Shown here one piece after another: positions 42,601 to 49,018 of a stretch of 49,598 nucleotides of DNA. Made by a program: the position numbers and the translations under genes. How positions within the stretch are numbered: the first letter of the stretch is position 1; each line of letters begins with the position of its first letter. Location: assembly GCA_041690515.1 (NCBI GenBank), contig JAWLHF010000009.1, positions 1 to 49,598 of the forward strand, given 5' to 3'. Under the pieces are notes generated by a model. It did no database searches, was not told where the DNA came from, and saw nothing but the letters and a program-made list of their open reading frames with translations. The stretch is from BRH-c25 sp041690515 (GTDB lineage Bacteria; Bacillota; Clostridia; Lutisporales; Lutisporaceae).

Positions 42601-43078
42601 GCTGGCTGAAGACAGGAAGACTGTTACGCTATATTTGAATGTCAAATACGATGCTCTCGATGAGGATTATGAATATGAGCTGGGAATGAATAGCTCAGTG
42701 AAGGACTTGCAGGATATGAGCGTTGACTCGGATGACAGGGAAATAGAGTTCTATGGTGAAGACATCGAGCTTGAAGAACTGGAGATAATAGCTTCATACA
42801 TAGATGAGGACAACCAGGAGATTACAATGCTGTTTAACAGGGAACTGGACATAAGCACTCTCAGCATGGTGGATTTTGAATTGTCAGGGGCAGGGTATTA
42901 TAAAAGCTCCAGAGATAAGGTCAGCTATGACAAGAAGTCTATAACCATTGAACTAGAAAACGAGCTGGACGATAATGAGGAGCTGACTATTGAAATAACA
43001 TCATCAGGAAGGGGAAGGATAAAGGACTACAACAATCAGTCCCTTTCAACAGAGGAAATTGAGATAGAGACAAATTAA
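39662..43078 (+). CDS. S-layer-like protein with SLH-type N-terminus and about nine Ig-like repeats
   Basis: The ATG at 39662 follows GAGGAGG; an ATG at 39647 overlaps that site and is rejected. The product is 1138 residues with a signal peptide (MRKRRILAVIMAAVMMIAMI). Residues about 27-220 are the shared module (EAQACKELGILIG, TPTRIQAFIIVLRLKGLYAE, ELGWGGYPDGTFA, FYKVMLETLGYRQG). Around nine SbsA/Big_5-type Ig repeats follow, each with a core like NSQIMVTFSEAMDRETAEDL then SNYDI. The repeats are very alike in the first half (VDRETAED, VDKETAEDVFNYYL) and diverge later. It resembles the S-layer protein at 12335 in layout but has lower AT-codon bias and no clear promoter, so it may be an alternative or auxiliary S-layer protein. 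Confidence 0.87.
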   Translation: MRKRRILAVIMAAVMMIAMIPGMAVYGDSIGKEAQACKELGILIGADSSGVTSQYLSTTPTRIQAFIIVLRLKGLYAEATEYEGFDNFNDASTAGWAKNYMAYAKSHPELGWGGYPDGTFAPTDKINGQAFYKVMLETLGYRQGVDFEYVETLEFAEDIGLVKSADTIAKMKSFNVNDIAKGIYSTLNTKPEGSDKKLIDVMVENNIITAENAVAAGFTLDTKAAEVVSFNAVSNTRLELEFDTEIELQKADVEISEDDGDSRLSVLQVESIGKMAYITTTAAKPFHAYEITINTLIPTNNMVIRGYKNKFVGMPKDNERPTAKHEVLGNSQIMVTFSEAMDRETAEDLSNYDIEPDLIVLSAELGASNKTVLLETTNMSSRGIYKLNVGGVEDISGNRMIDYAAYFDGKGSDSKAPSIVSVKSISNTIVAVTFNKVLDGRSAEDIDNYSINKGVSIIDAELDDSRKQVTLTTTAQESGDAYKLEVQNVEDTWGNVMFRKEYNFVGDNSKLTADVLGISNNEVMITFNKEVDRETAEDPDNYSIDDDLDVEDAILDETGKRVTLITSKQTLREVYTVTISNVTDLWGNEISRFSGKFGGMPVNDKELSYTVKSNGDSLIVTYSKRVDKETAEDVFNYYLDKSLGYAAKATLDAGDGRTVTLLTAEHEKGKVYNITIKDVKDIAGKKISTDDKISTKKFAGINSDDGKSGSGKLIIETVVTVDMNTIDLIFSDELTEDELEDMEVEVDVPEEYSHNLPSNLSCYKFFVGSNENVRVQFKSKNSSNPKLFEAGYIYEVTVTDIERLDNKDDANVKLFAGTNTENEPPEVLEVNALNNTAVEVVFSEPVKGITKSQFEIEDDITIDGVSVEDDDEITDRVILYISKSTKLDDDEYELYVKSGIKDAAGIDSVYMGSGSRKYVEFDGTDEDNESPYVDSDIEVLDNYTLRFEFNEEIKDISNSSFSVKKISKGGSSTPRVSKALLAEDRKTVTLYLNVKYDALDEDYEYELGMNSSVKDLQDMSVDSDDREIEFYGEDIELEELEIIASYIDEDNQEITMLFNRELDISTLSMVDFELSGAGYYKSSRDKVSYDKKSITIELENELDDNEELTIEITSSGRGRIKDYNNQSLSTEEIEIETN

Positions 43079-43092
43079 CAAGTATACAAGTG

Positions 43093-43131
43093 TATAAATG
43101 CCTTCACCATGTGGATGTGAAGGCATTTATA
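43093..43131 (+). terminator. Hairpin after the second S-layer-like gene
   Basis: TATAAATGCCTTCAC (43093-43107) pairs perfectly with GTGAAGGCATTTATA (43117-43131), a 15-bp stem. No T run follows apart from the TTTATA in the arm, but the stem is the longest perfect one in the window. Confidence 0.7.
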
Positions 43132-43139
43132 AATTAAAT

Positions 43140-43166
43140 GTAGGGGCGCGCATTGCGCGTCCGCCT
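43140..43166 (+). repeat. TAGGGGCG hairpin repeat, copy 7
   Basis: GGGCGCGCA (43144-43152) pairs with TGCGCGTCC (43154-43162) across one T, with a single G-U pair. It has a third arm type. It is not at a stop codon. Confidence 0.75.
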
Positions 43167-43234
43167 GTTACAGCATTGAATGATTACGAAATTGAACAAA
43201 AATTGCATTGTTTATATATACAGGGGGTGGTCAT

Positions 43235-46200
43235 ATGGTAAAGAATCATAGATGGTTTAGCTTTGTAATAGCATTTATTCTTGTTTGTACTTCCATCACA
43301 GGAAGTATAACATGCTTTGCGGATGCGGAGTATAAATATGAAATGCCTGAAAGAGAACAGGAGGGGCCTGCATATAAGGAAGGGGAACTGATCATTAAGT
43401 TCAAAGAAGGGACAAGCAGTAATGAAATGGCATCCTATGCTTCTGAAAACGGATTAAAGTATTTAAAATCCCTTGATTCGATAAATGCAGGACTATTTTC
43501 TGTTAAAAAAGGCATGAGCACTGCCAGGTCCATGAAAGCTCTGGAGAATAGAGAAGAGATAGAGTATATACAGCCAAATTATGTGTATTACCCCACTGAT
43601 ATTTCTGAGGACGAATATGAAGATCTGTGGGGACTGAAAAATACAGCAAATCCCGGTATTGATATCAGCGCGGAGGAAGCATGGGATATTACTCAGGGCG
43701 AAGATGACATAATAGTAGCAGTCATAGATTCGGGCATATTCATTCATCATCCGGATCTGTCAGCAAATATATGGGAGAACCCTGATGAGGTTATCAATGG
43801 TAAAGATGATGACGGCAATGGTTTGATAGATGACATTTATGGTTGGGATTTTTACAATAATAACAACACTGTATATGATGATGAATACATAGATGAGCAT
43901 GGCACTCATGTAGCAGGGACTATTGCTGCTGCGGCAAACGGTAAGGGGGTAGTAGGCGCAGCTCCCAATGTAAAGATAATGTCGCTGAAATTTTTGGGAG
44001 AATATGGAGGTTATACATCAGATGCCATACTTTCCATTGAATATGCTAAGGCTAAAGGGGCAAGGATAGTCAATTGCTCCTGGGGCGGACCGAGTTACAA
44101 TGAAGCACTGAAAGATGCAATTGAAGGATCGGGAATGCTCTTTATTACCGCTGCAGGCAATGGTGATGAATATGGTATAGGATATAATGTTGATGACACT
44201 CCTGATTATCCCGGAAGCTTTGACAGCAGTAATATTCTGAATGTAGCAGCTGTTGACAGCGATGGTCAGTTAGGTGAATTTTCCAATTATGGAGAAGAGT
44301 CTGTTGACGTAGGCGCACCGGGTGTAGACATATACAGTACGTTTCCAGCTTATGGAGAAGGGGTTGCGGCTGTTGGTACGACAGGTGATTATGTTACTTT
44401 TGCAGCTGCCTTTGGACTCGAAGATATTAAGAGTGGAACAGCCGCAAGAAGGCTTCTGTCAAAAGCCTTGGATGGAGTGGAGCTCAGTGCTCCGATATTG
44501 TTGGTAGATGACGATGGTAACGGTATAAAACGTGGGGAAATGGTGTATACAGATGTGTACGGAGTCTATGATACTGCACTTTCTGATATTGGCTTTACAA
44601 ATGTTGATGTGATACATGTGGCTTCCGATACACATGACGGCCCTAATCAAGAAATGCTGGAGAATTATGATGCCGTGGTATGGTTTACCGGAGAGACTTG
44701 GGGTTGGGACAACAAGACAACATTGACTGATGAGGATCAGTCAAGCCTGATGGGTTATCTGGAAACAGGCAAAAAATTTGTACTATTTGGGCAGGATATA
44801 TTTTATAAAATAGAAGAGAGTCAATTGGTCAGTGAATATCTGGGTATTAAAGTGACAGTATCGGATTATGGTAAGAATCGGTCCCTGCTTGGGGCGGATG
44901 GGTCATTGTTTGAGTCTGACAGCTATAGTATAAAGTCGGGACCACGGTATTACAGGGATTATCTTGAACCCATAGGTGAAGATACAGAAGTGCTGCTGTA
45001 CTATCCTGAGGAGCCGAATGCGTACTACGGATATGGAAGCGGGACATCTATGGCGGCTCCTCATGTAACAGGAGTTGCTGCTCTGCTGCTGAGCAAGAAT
45101 CCGAATCTCACGGCAGGTCAGTTGAAAGCAGCCATAATGAATAATGGCACACAATTGGACAGTTTGGATGGCAAGACTTTGACAGGTACGCTGGTAAATG
45201 CCTATGAGGCTCTAAAAGCGGTTGCTCCGGCAAAACCGACAAATCTGACTGCATCAAAGAGCGGTGCAAATATAACCTTGACTTGGGCAGGAAGGGAAAC
45301 CGGGGATTTTAAAGAGTACATAGTAGAGCGGAAGATTGGCAGTAAAGCATATTCTATTGTTGGAAATACAGCAGGCAGGAGCTTTACAGACTCCGGAATA
45401 GATACAAAGGATAAATATACCTACAGAGTAGCAGCGGTTGACCAGCAGTTAAACATGTCGGATTATTCAAATGCAGTTGTCGGCAACGCCGGTAAATCCT
45501 CCGGCAGTGGAGGCGGAAAATCCTCCGGAGGCGGAGGAGGCGGCGGTGGTGGTGGCGGTGGCGGTAGTAGTGCCGAGGTACCGGCTGCTCCCAACCCTTC
45601 AATAGACAGCAAAATAGAAGTCGCACTTAAAAGTTCCAAGCTGGCAGCAAGTATTGAAATACCTGTTGTAAAAATCAATGATATTGAAACAGTGGTAGTA
45701 AGCACAAAAGTCATTGAAAGTCTAAGTAAATCAGGTAAAGAACTTAAATTGACCGGCTCCGGGGTACAAATTGCAGTATCACCTTCTGCATTGATGACAG
45801 AAGAGGTAAAAAGGCTATTAGGCGACAGTACCGCAAAGCTGAGCATCAATATTAAAGAAATAAAAGGTGATGAAGCGCAGAAACTAATGGATATTACGGT
45901 GCCGGGCATAGTGAAGTTTGATGACAGAGTATTTGAACTCACATCAGAAATGAAGACAGGCAAAGGCACTGTAAATATCAATAGTTTTGCTGATGACCTT
46001 AGGGTAACCATTAAACTTAATTCGGCAGATATGTCCGGAGTTGATGTGAATAAGCTTGGCATATACTACTACAATACTGATAAAAAGGTATGGGAATATG
46101 TCGGAGGAGTGTTCAACGAACTGGACGGTACAATAACCTTTGACACCGGGCACTTCAGCAGATATGCTGTGATGATGGCAGACAAGACCTATGCTGATAT

Positions 46201-46984
46201 AGAAAACCATTGGGCAAAGGCGGATATAGAGCTGATGGCAGCAAGGCATATAATAGAAGCTGCAGCCAATACTGAGTTCGGCCCTGATGAAAACATAACC
46301 AGAGCAGAGATTGTCAGAATGCTTGTTAATGTTCTGCGCTACAATCCTGATAGGGGGATCAAACTCATAGCTCCCAAGACCGCTACCTTCAAGGATGTAA
46401 GCACTGCCAGCCCTGATTTTCCATATATAGAGACGGCAGTCAGACATGGAATCACCAATGGCATTGGGGAAGGGATATTCGGACCTAATGAGACTGTTAC
46501 CAGAGAGCAGCTTACGACTATGATCGTAAGAGCCATGGGAATAGTGACAGACTCCGATATATCCGCCCTGAACTTTACTGATAAGGACTTGATACCGGCT
46601 TGGGCGTCTCAGAGCATTGCGACAGCATATGAAAGAGGACTTGTACAAGGTATAGGAGGCAATGCATTTGGCGTAGGAAGCACTGCAACAAGGGCCCAGG
46701 GAACGGTTATTATAAAGCGTGCCATGGAGAAGCTGGGAATGCTTCAAGCTGCTTCAACAATTACAGGAAAGCTTGTGATAAATGATATAGGGGTTCGTCA
46801 TTATGAACTGGAAACAGAAGAGGGAATATATGTACTTCAATATGATTCGGACAACAGATATCTTGTCAGGGTCCTGGGAGAGATGGTTGGAAAGGACGTA
46901 GAGGTAAAAGGATCTGAACAGCAGGTGTATACAACCACCCAAAGGGGTAAGGTATTTAAGGTTGTTGATATTAGGGGTAAGTAG
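43235..46984 (+). CDS. SLH-anchored subtilisin-like serine protease with insertion domain
   Basis: The ATG at 43235 follows AGGGGG. The 1249-residue product has a signal peptide, a propeptide-like segment near residues 50-110 (GELIIKFKEGTSSNEMASYA), and an S8 catalytic domain with D165 (VAVIDSGIF), H222 (HGTHVAGTIAA) and S605 (GSGTSMAAPHVTGVAALLL). His-Ser spacing is 383 residues against about 157 in subtilisin; the extra 200 or so residues contain a Rossmann-like module (APILLVDDDGNG, YDAVVWFTGETWGWDNKTTL, KKFVLFGQDIFY). An FN3 domain (about 664-755), a linker with 13 consecutive glycines, a beta domain and three SLH repeats (about 986-1040, 1049-1105, 1112-1168) follow, then a short C-terminal domain. 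It would be a wall-bound protease acting on surface or external proteins. Confidence 0.93.
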   Translation: MVKNHRWFSFVIAFILVCTSITGSITCFADAEYKYEMPEREQEGPAYKEGELIIKFKEGTSSNEMASYASENGLKYLKSLDSINAGLFSVKKGMSTARSMKALENREEIEYIQPNYVYYPTDISEDEYEDLWGLKNTANPGIDISAEEAWDITQGEDDIIVAVIDSGIFIHHPDLSANIWENPDEVINGKDDDGNGLIDDIYGWDFYNNNNTVYDDEYIDEHGTHVAGTIAAAANGKGVVGAAPNVKIMSLKFLGEYGGYTSDAILSIEYAKAKGARIVNCSWGGPSYNEALKDAIEGSGMLFITAAGNGDEYGIGYNVDDTPDYPGSFDSSNILNVAAVDSDGQLGEFSNYGEESVDVGAPGVDIYSTFPAYGEGVAAVGTTGDYVTFAAAFGLEDIKSGTAARRLLSKALDGVELSAPILLVDDDGNGIKRGEMVYTDVYGVYDTALSDIGFTNVDVIHVASDTHDGPNQEMLENYDAVVWFTGETWGWDNKTTLTDEDQSSLMGYLETGKKFVLFGQDIFYKIEESQLVSEYLGIKVTVSDYGKNRSLLGADGSLFESDSYSIKSGPRYYRDYLEPIGEDTEVLLYYPEEPNAYYGYGSGTSMAAPHVTGVAALLLSKNPNLTAGQLKAAIMNNGTQLDSLDGKTLTGTLVNAYEALKAVAPAKPTNLTASKSGANITLTWAGRETGDFKEYIVERKIGSKAYSIVGNTAGRSFTDSGIDTKDKYTYRVAAVDQQLNMSDYSNAVVGNAGKSSGSGGGKSSGGGGGGGGGGGGGSSAEVPAAPNPSIDSKIEVALKSSKLAASIEIPVVKINDIETVVVSTKVIESLSKSGKELKLTGSGVQIAVSPSALMTEEVKRLLGDSTAKLSINIKEIKGDEAQKLMDITVPGIVKFDDRVFELTSEMKTGKGTVNINSFADDLRVTIKLNSADMSGVDVNKLGIYYYNTDKKVWEYVGGVFNELDGTITFDTGHFSRYAVMMADKTYADIENHWAKADIELMAARHIIEAAANTEFGPDENITRAEIVRMLVNVLRYNPDRGIKLIAPKTATFKDVSTASPDFPYIETAVRHGITNGIGEGIFGPNETVTREQLTTMIVRAMGIVTDSDISALNFTDKDLIPAWASQSIATAYERGLVQGIGGNAFGVGSTATRAQGTVIIKRAMEKLGMLQAASTITGKLVINDIGVRHYELETEEGIYVLQYDSDNRYLVRVLGEMVGKDVEVKGSEQQVYTTTQRGKVFKVVDIRGK

Positions 46985-46990
46985 AGAGGG

Positions 46991-47040
46991 AAGATCCTTC
47001 ACTGCGTTCAGGATGACAACGGGAGTTGGATCAGGATGAC
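46991..47040 (-). repeat. GTCATYCTGAG repeat, reverse orientation
   Basis: AAGATCCTTCACTGCGTTCA then GGATGAC (46991-47017), with a truncated second head TCAGGATGAC ending at 47040. It is the left arm of an inverted pair with 47075-47101. Confidence 0.75.
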
Positions 47041-47046
47041 ATTAAT

Positions 47047-47074
47047 AATGCCTGCCGCATAAGCGGCAGGCATT
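47047..47074. terminator. Bidirectional terminator hairpin between convergent genes
   Basis: AATGCCTGCCGC (47047-47058) pairs perfectly with GCGGCAGGCATT (47063-47074) across ATAA. It lies between the protease and the minus-strand ABC permease. The T tails are poor (TGTCATT on plus, ATTAATG on minus). Confidence 0.65.
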
Positions 47075-47101
47075 GTCATTCCGAGCAGAGCGAGGAATCT
47101 T
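47075..47101 (+). repeat. GTCATYCTGAG repeat, right arm of inverted pair
   Basis: GTCATTCCGAGCAGAGCGAG then GAATCTT. Its last bases TT, with the following A at 47102, form the complement of the TAA stop codon of the minus-strand permease gene. Confidence 0.75.
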
Positions 47102-48311
47102 ACTCATACCTCAATGCTTCTATAGGGTCAAGCTTTGCAGCTTTGTTGGCAGGATACAATCCGAAGAATATTCCCACCGCAGAGGAGAAGCTGAAGGCTA
47201 TGAGTATTACCGAAGGGGATACTCCCAAAGGTATGTTGATTGCCCTTCCAGCCAGGAACCCCAAGGATATTCCCAGAGTCATACCTATTATCCCTCCTAT
47301 GAGGCAGAGTATGAGGGACTCAGTCAGGAACTGCAGCATTATATCCTTGTTCTTGGCACCGAGAGCTTTCCTTATGCCTATCTCCCTTGTCCTTTCTGTT
47401 ACTGACACCAGCATGATGTTCATTACACCTATGCCGCCTACCAGCAGGGATATGCCCGCAATTGCACCGATAACCATGGTGAAGATATTCAGTACATTCT
47501 CTATCATTTCAAGCTGTTTGAAGCCTTCTTCAGCGGCATATTTTCCTTCGTTCCGGTGGGTCTGTTCAAGCAGATGCACTATCTTGTTTGCCACTTCCTT
47601 TGAGTTGTCCATGTTCTCAAGCATTACAGCAAAGAAAGATATTTTTACATCAGGGATGACCCTTTCACTTGTTGTTATCGGTATGTATCCGGTACCCGGA
47701 TAATTGTCGCCAAACATTGCCGCCATGTCGCCTGCAGAGCTCTCACACACACCTATTACAGTGAGGTTGGTGTTATTATCGTCTATAGTGACCTTGACCT
47801 TCTGGCCGACAGCTTTCTCGGCACTTTTGAACAGCTTGTTTGCTGTGATTTCGTCAATTACGACTACATTTCTTGCCGCTTCGATATCACTGGCACTGAG
47901 AAATCTCCCAGCCAGAATCTCCAGGTTCATAAGCTTTGGGAATTCGTGGGTTGCTCCGTCTATTTCGGCGAACTTCTGCTCCTTTTCTGTCTTAATATGC
48001 CCCATGCCCCAAGATGCAGGCACTACTGTCGTGACTTCCGGAATTTTTGCTTTGATCAGCTCCGCATCCTTTAGGGTGAAGTAATCCCTGTCCTCAATAT
48101 CGTTGTTGTTTGATTTGACATTTACGTTTATAACATTGGTTCCAAGGTTGCCGAACTCACCGACTATAGCCTGCTTGCCTCCCTGACCTATGGATACAAT
48201 GGTTATTACTGAGGATATTCCGATTATTATACCCAGCATAGTAAGGAAGGAGCGCATTTTGTTGGATCTGACACTTTGGAGGGCTGATTTGAAGCTTTCC
48301 ATCAGGTTCAT
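47100..48311 (-). CDS. MacB-type ABC transporter permease
   Basis: The 403-residue product has the MacB/FtsX layout: a first membrane segment with NKMRSFLTMLGIIIGISSVI, an extracytoplasmic domain of about 230 residues (MacB_PCD type: GNLGTNVINVNVKSNN...AGRFLSASDIEAARNVVVID), and three C-terminal membrane segments including GGIGVMNIMLVSVTERTREI and RKALGAKNKDIMLQFLTES. Such permeases do not transport through the membrane pore but drive export of peptides or surface molecules by mechanotransmission. The start ATG overlaps the ATPase stop (ATGA). The stop TAA overlaps the end of an intergenic repeat. Substrate unknown. Confidence 0.94.
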   Translation of the reverse strand: MNLMESFKSALQSVRSNKMRSFLTMLGIIIGISSVITIVSIGQGGKQAIVGEFGNLGTNVINVNVKSNNNDIEDRDYFTLKDAELIKAKIPEVTTVVPASWGMGHIKTEKEQKFAEIDGATHEFPKLMNLEILAGRFLSASDIEAARNVVVIDEITANKLFKSAEKAVGQKVKVTIDDNNTNLTVIGVCESSAGDMAAMFGDNYPGTGYIPITTSERVIPDVKISFFAVMLENMDNSKEVANKIVHLLEQTHRNEGKYAAEEGFKQLEMIENVLNIFTMVIGAIAGISLLVGGIGVMNIMLVSVTERTREIGIRKALGAKNKDIMLQFLTESLILCLIGGIIGMTLGISLGFLAGRAINIPLGVSPSVILIAFSFSSAVGIFFGLYPANKAAKLDPIEALRYE

Positions 48312-49018
48312 GCTGTTACCCCTCCTCTTATTGTCCTGTTTTCTATCTGATTATCAGATATGATCTCTCCATCTCTAAATACTACCGCTCTTTTGGTATG
48401 CTGCGCAATATCATGCTCATGGGTTACCATTACTATAGTAACACCTTCATTGTTCAAGCCTTCAAATATCCCCATTATTTCTTCACTGGACTTTGTATCA
48501 AGGTTGCCGGTAGGTTCGTCGGCAAGTATAATTGCGGGGTCATTCACAAGTGCCCTTGCTATTGCCACCCTTTGCTTCTGACCTCCCGACAGCTCGTTGG
48601 GTTTGTGATGCATTCTGTCTGTCAAGCCTACTCTTTCGAGAGCTGACTTTGCTTTCTTAAGCCTTTCTGCAGAAGACATCCCGGCATAAACCATTGGCAG
48701 CTCCACATTGGCAAGGGCGCTGAGCCTTGGAAGCAGATTGAAGGCCTGAAATACAAAGCCTATCTTCTTGTTTCTGACTGCTGCCAGTTCATTGCCATCC
48801 AGTGTAGAGACATCAACACCATCCAGGATGTATTTTCCCTCCGTAAGTCTGTCCAGACATCCAAGGATGTTCATCAGCGTTGATTTGCCCGAGCCGGAGG
48901 CTCCCATTATTGCAACATATTCATTCTTTTCTATACTCAGGTTGATGTTTTTCAAAGCTTCAACCTGTATTGCACCTGTATCGTAGATTTTCTTAAGGTC
49001 CTCAACTCTTATTATCAC
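48308..49018 (-). CDS. MacB/LolD-type ABC transporter ATP-binding protein
   Basis: The 236-residue protein has Walker A GASGSGKST (residues 39-47), the signature LSGGQKQRVAIARALV, Walker B IILADEPTGNLD and the H-loop VTHEHDIAQH. The pattern SGSGKSTLMNILGCLDRLT and the DEPTGNLD box are typical for the LolD/MacB/SalX group. The start is a GTG at 49018-49016, with AGGGGG about eight bases upstream on the minus strand; it overlaps the adaptor gene by 17 bases. It energises the permease encoded next, in a three-gene operon with the HlyD-like adaptor. Confidence 0.95.
   Translation of the reverse strand: MIIRVEDLKKIYDTGAIQVEALKNINLSIEKNEYVAIMGASGSGKSTLMNILGCLDRLTEGKYILDGVDVSTLDGNELAAVRNKKIGFVFQAFNLLPRLSALANVELPMVYAGMSSAERLKKAKSALERVGLTDRMHHKPNELSGGQKQRVAIARALVNDPAIILADEPTGNLDTKSSEEIMGIFEGLNNEGVTIVMVTHEHDIAQHTKRAVVFRDGEIISDNQIENRTIRGGVTA

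Noticed and set aside
43192..43220. Promoter for the SLH protease (TTGAAC, 17 bases, TATATA)
   Set aside because: The expected transcription start would fall inside the ribosome binding site AGGGGG at 43222-43227, leaving no usable leader.
45463..46062. 199-codon minus-strand reading frame with a proline run
   Set aside because: The proline run is the antisense of the polyglycine linker of the protease; no independent support.
47026..47703. 225-codon plus-strand reading frame opposite the MacB-type permease
   Set aside because: It is antisense to a clear family member and begins inside an intergenic repeat.
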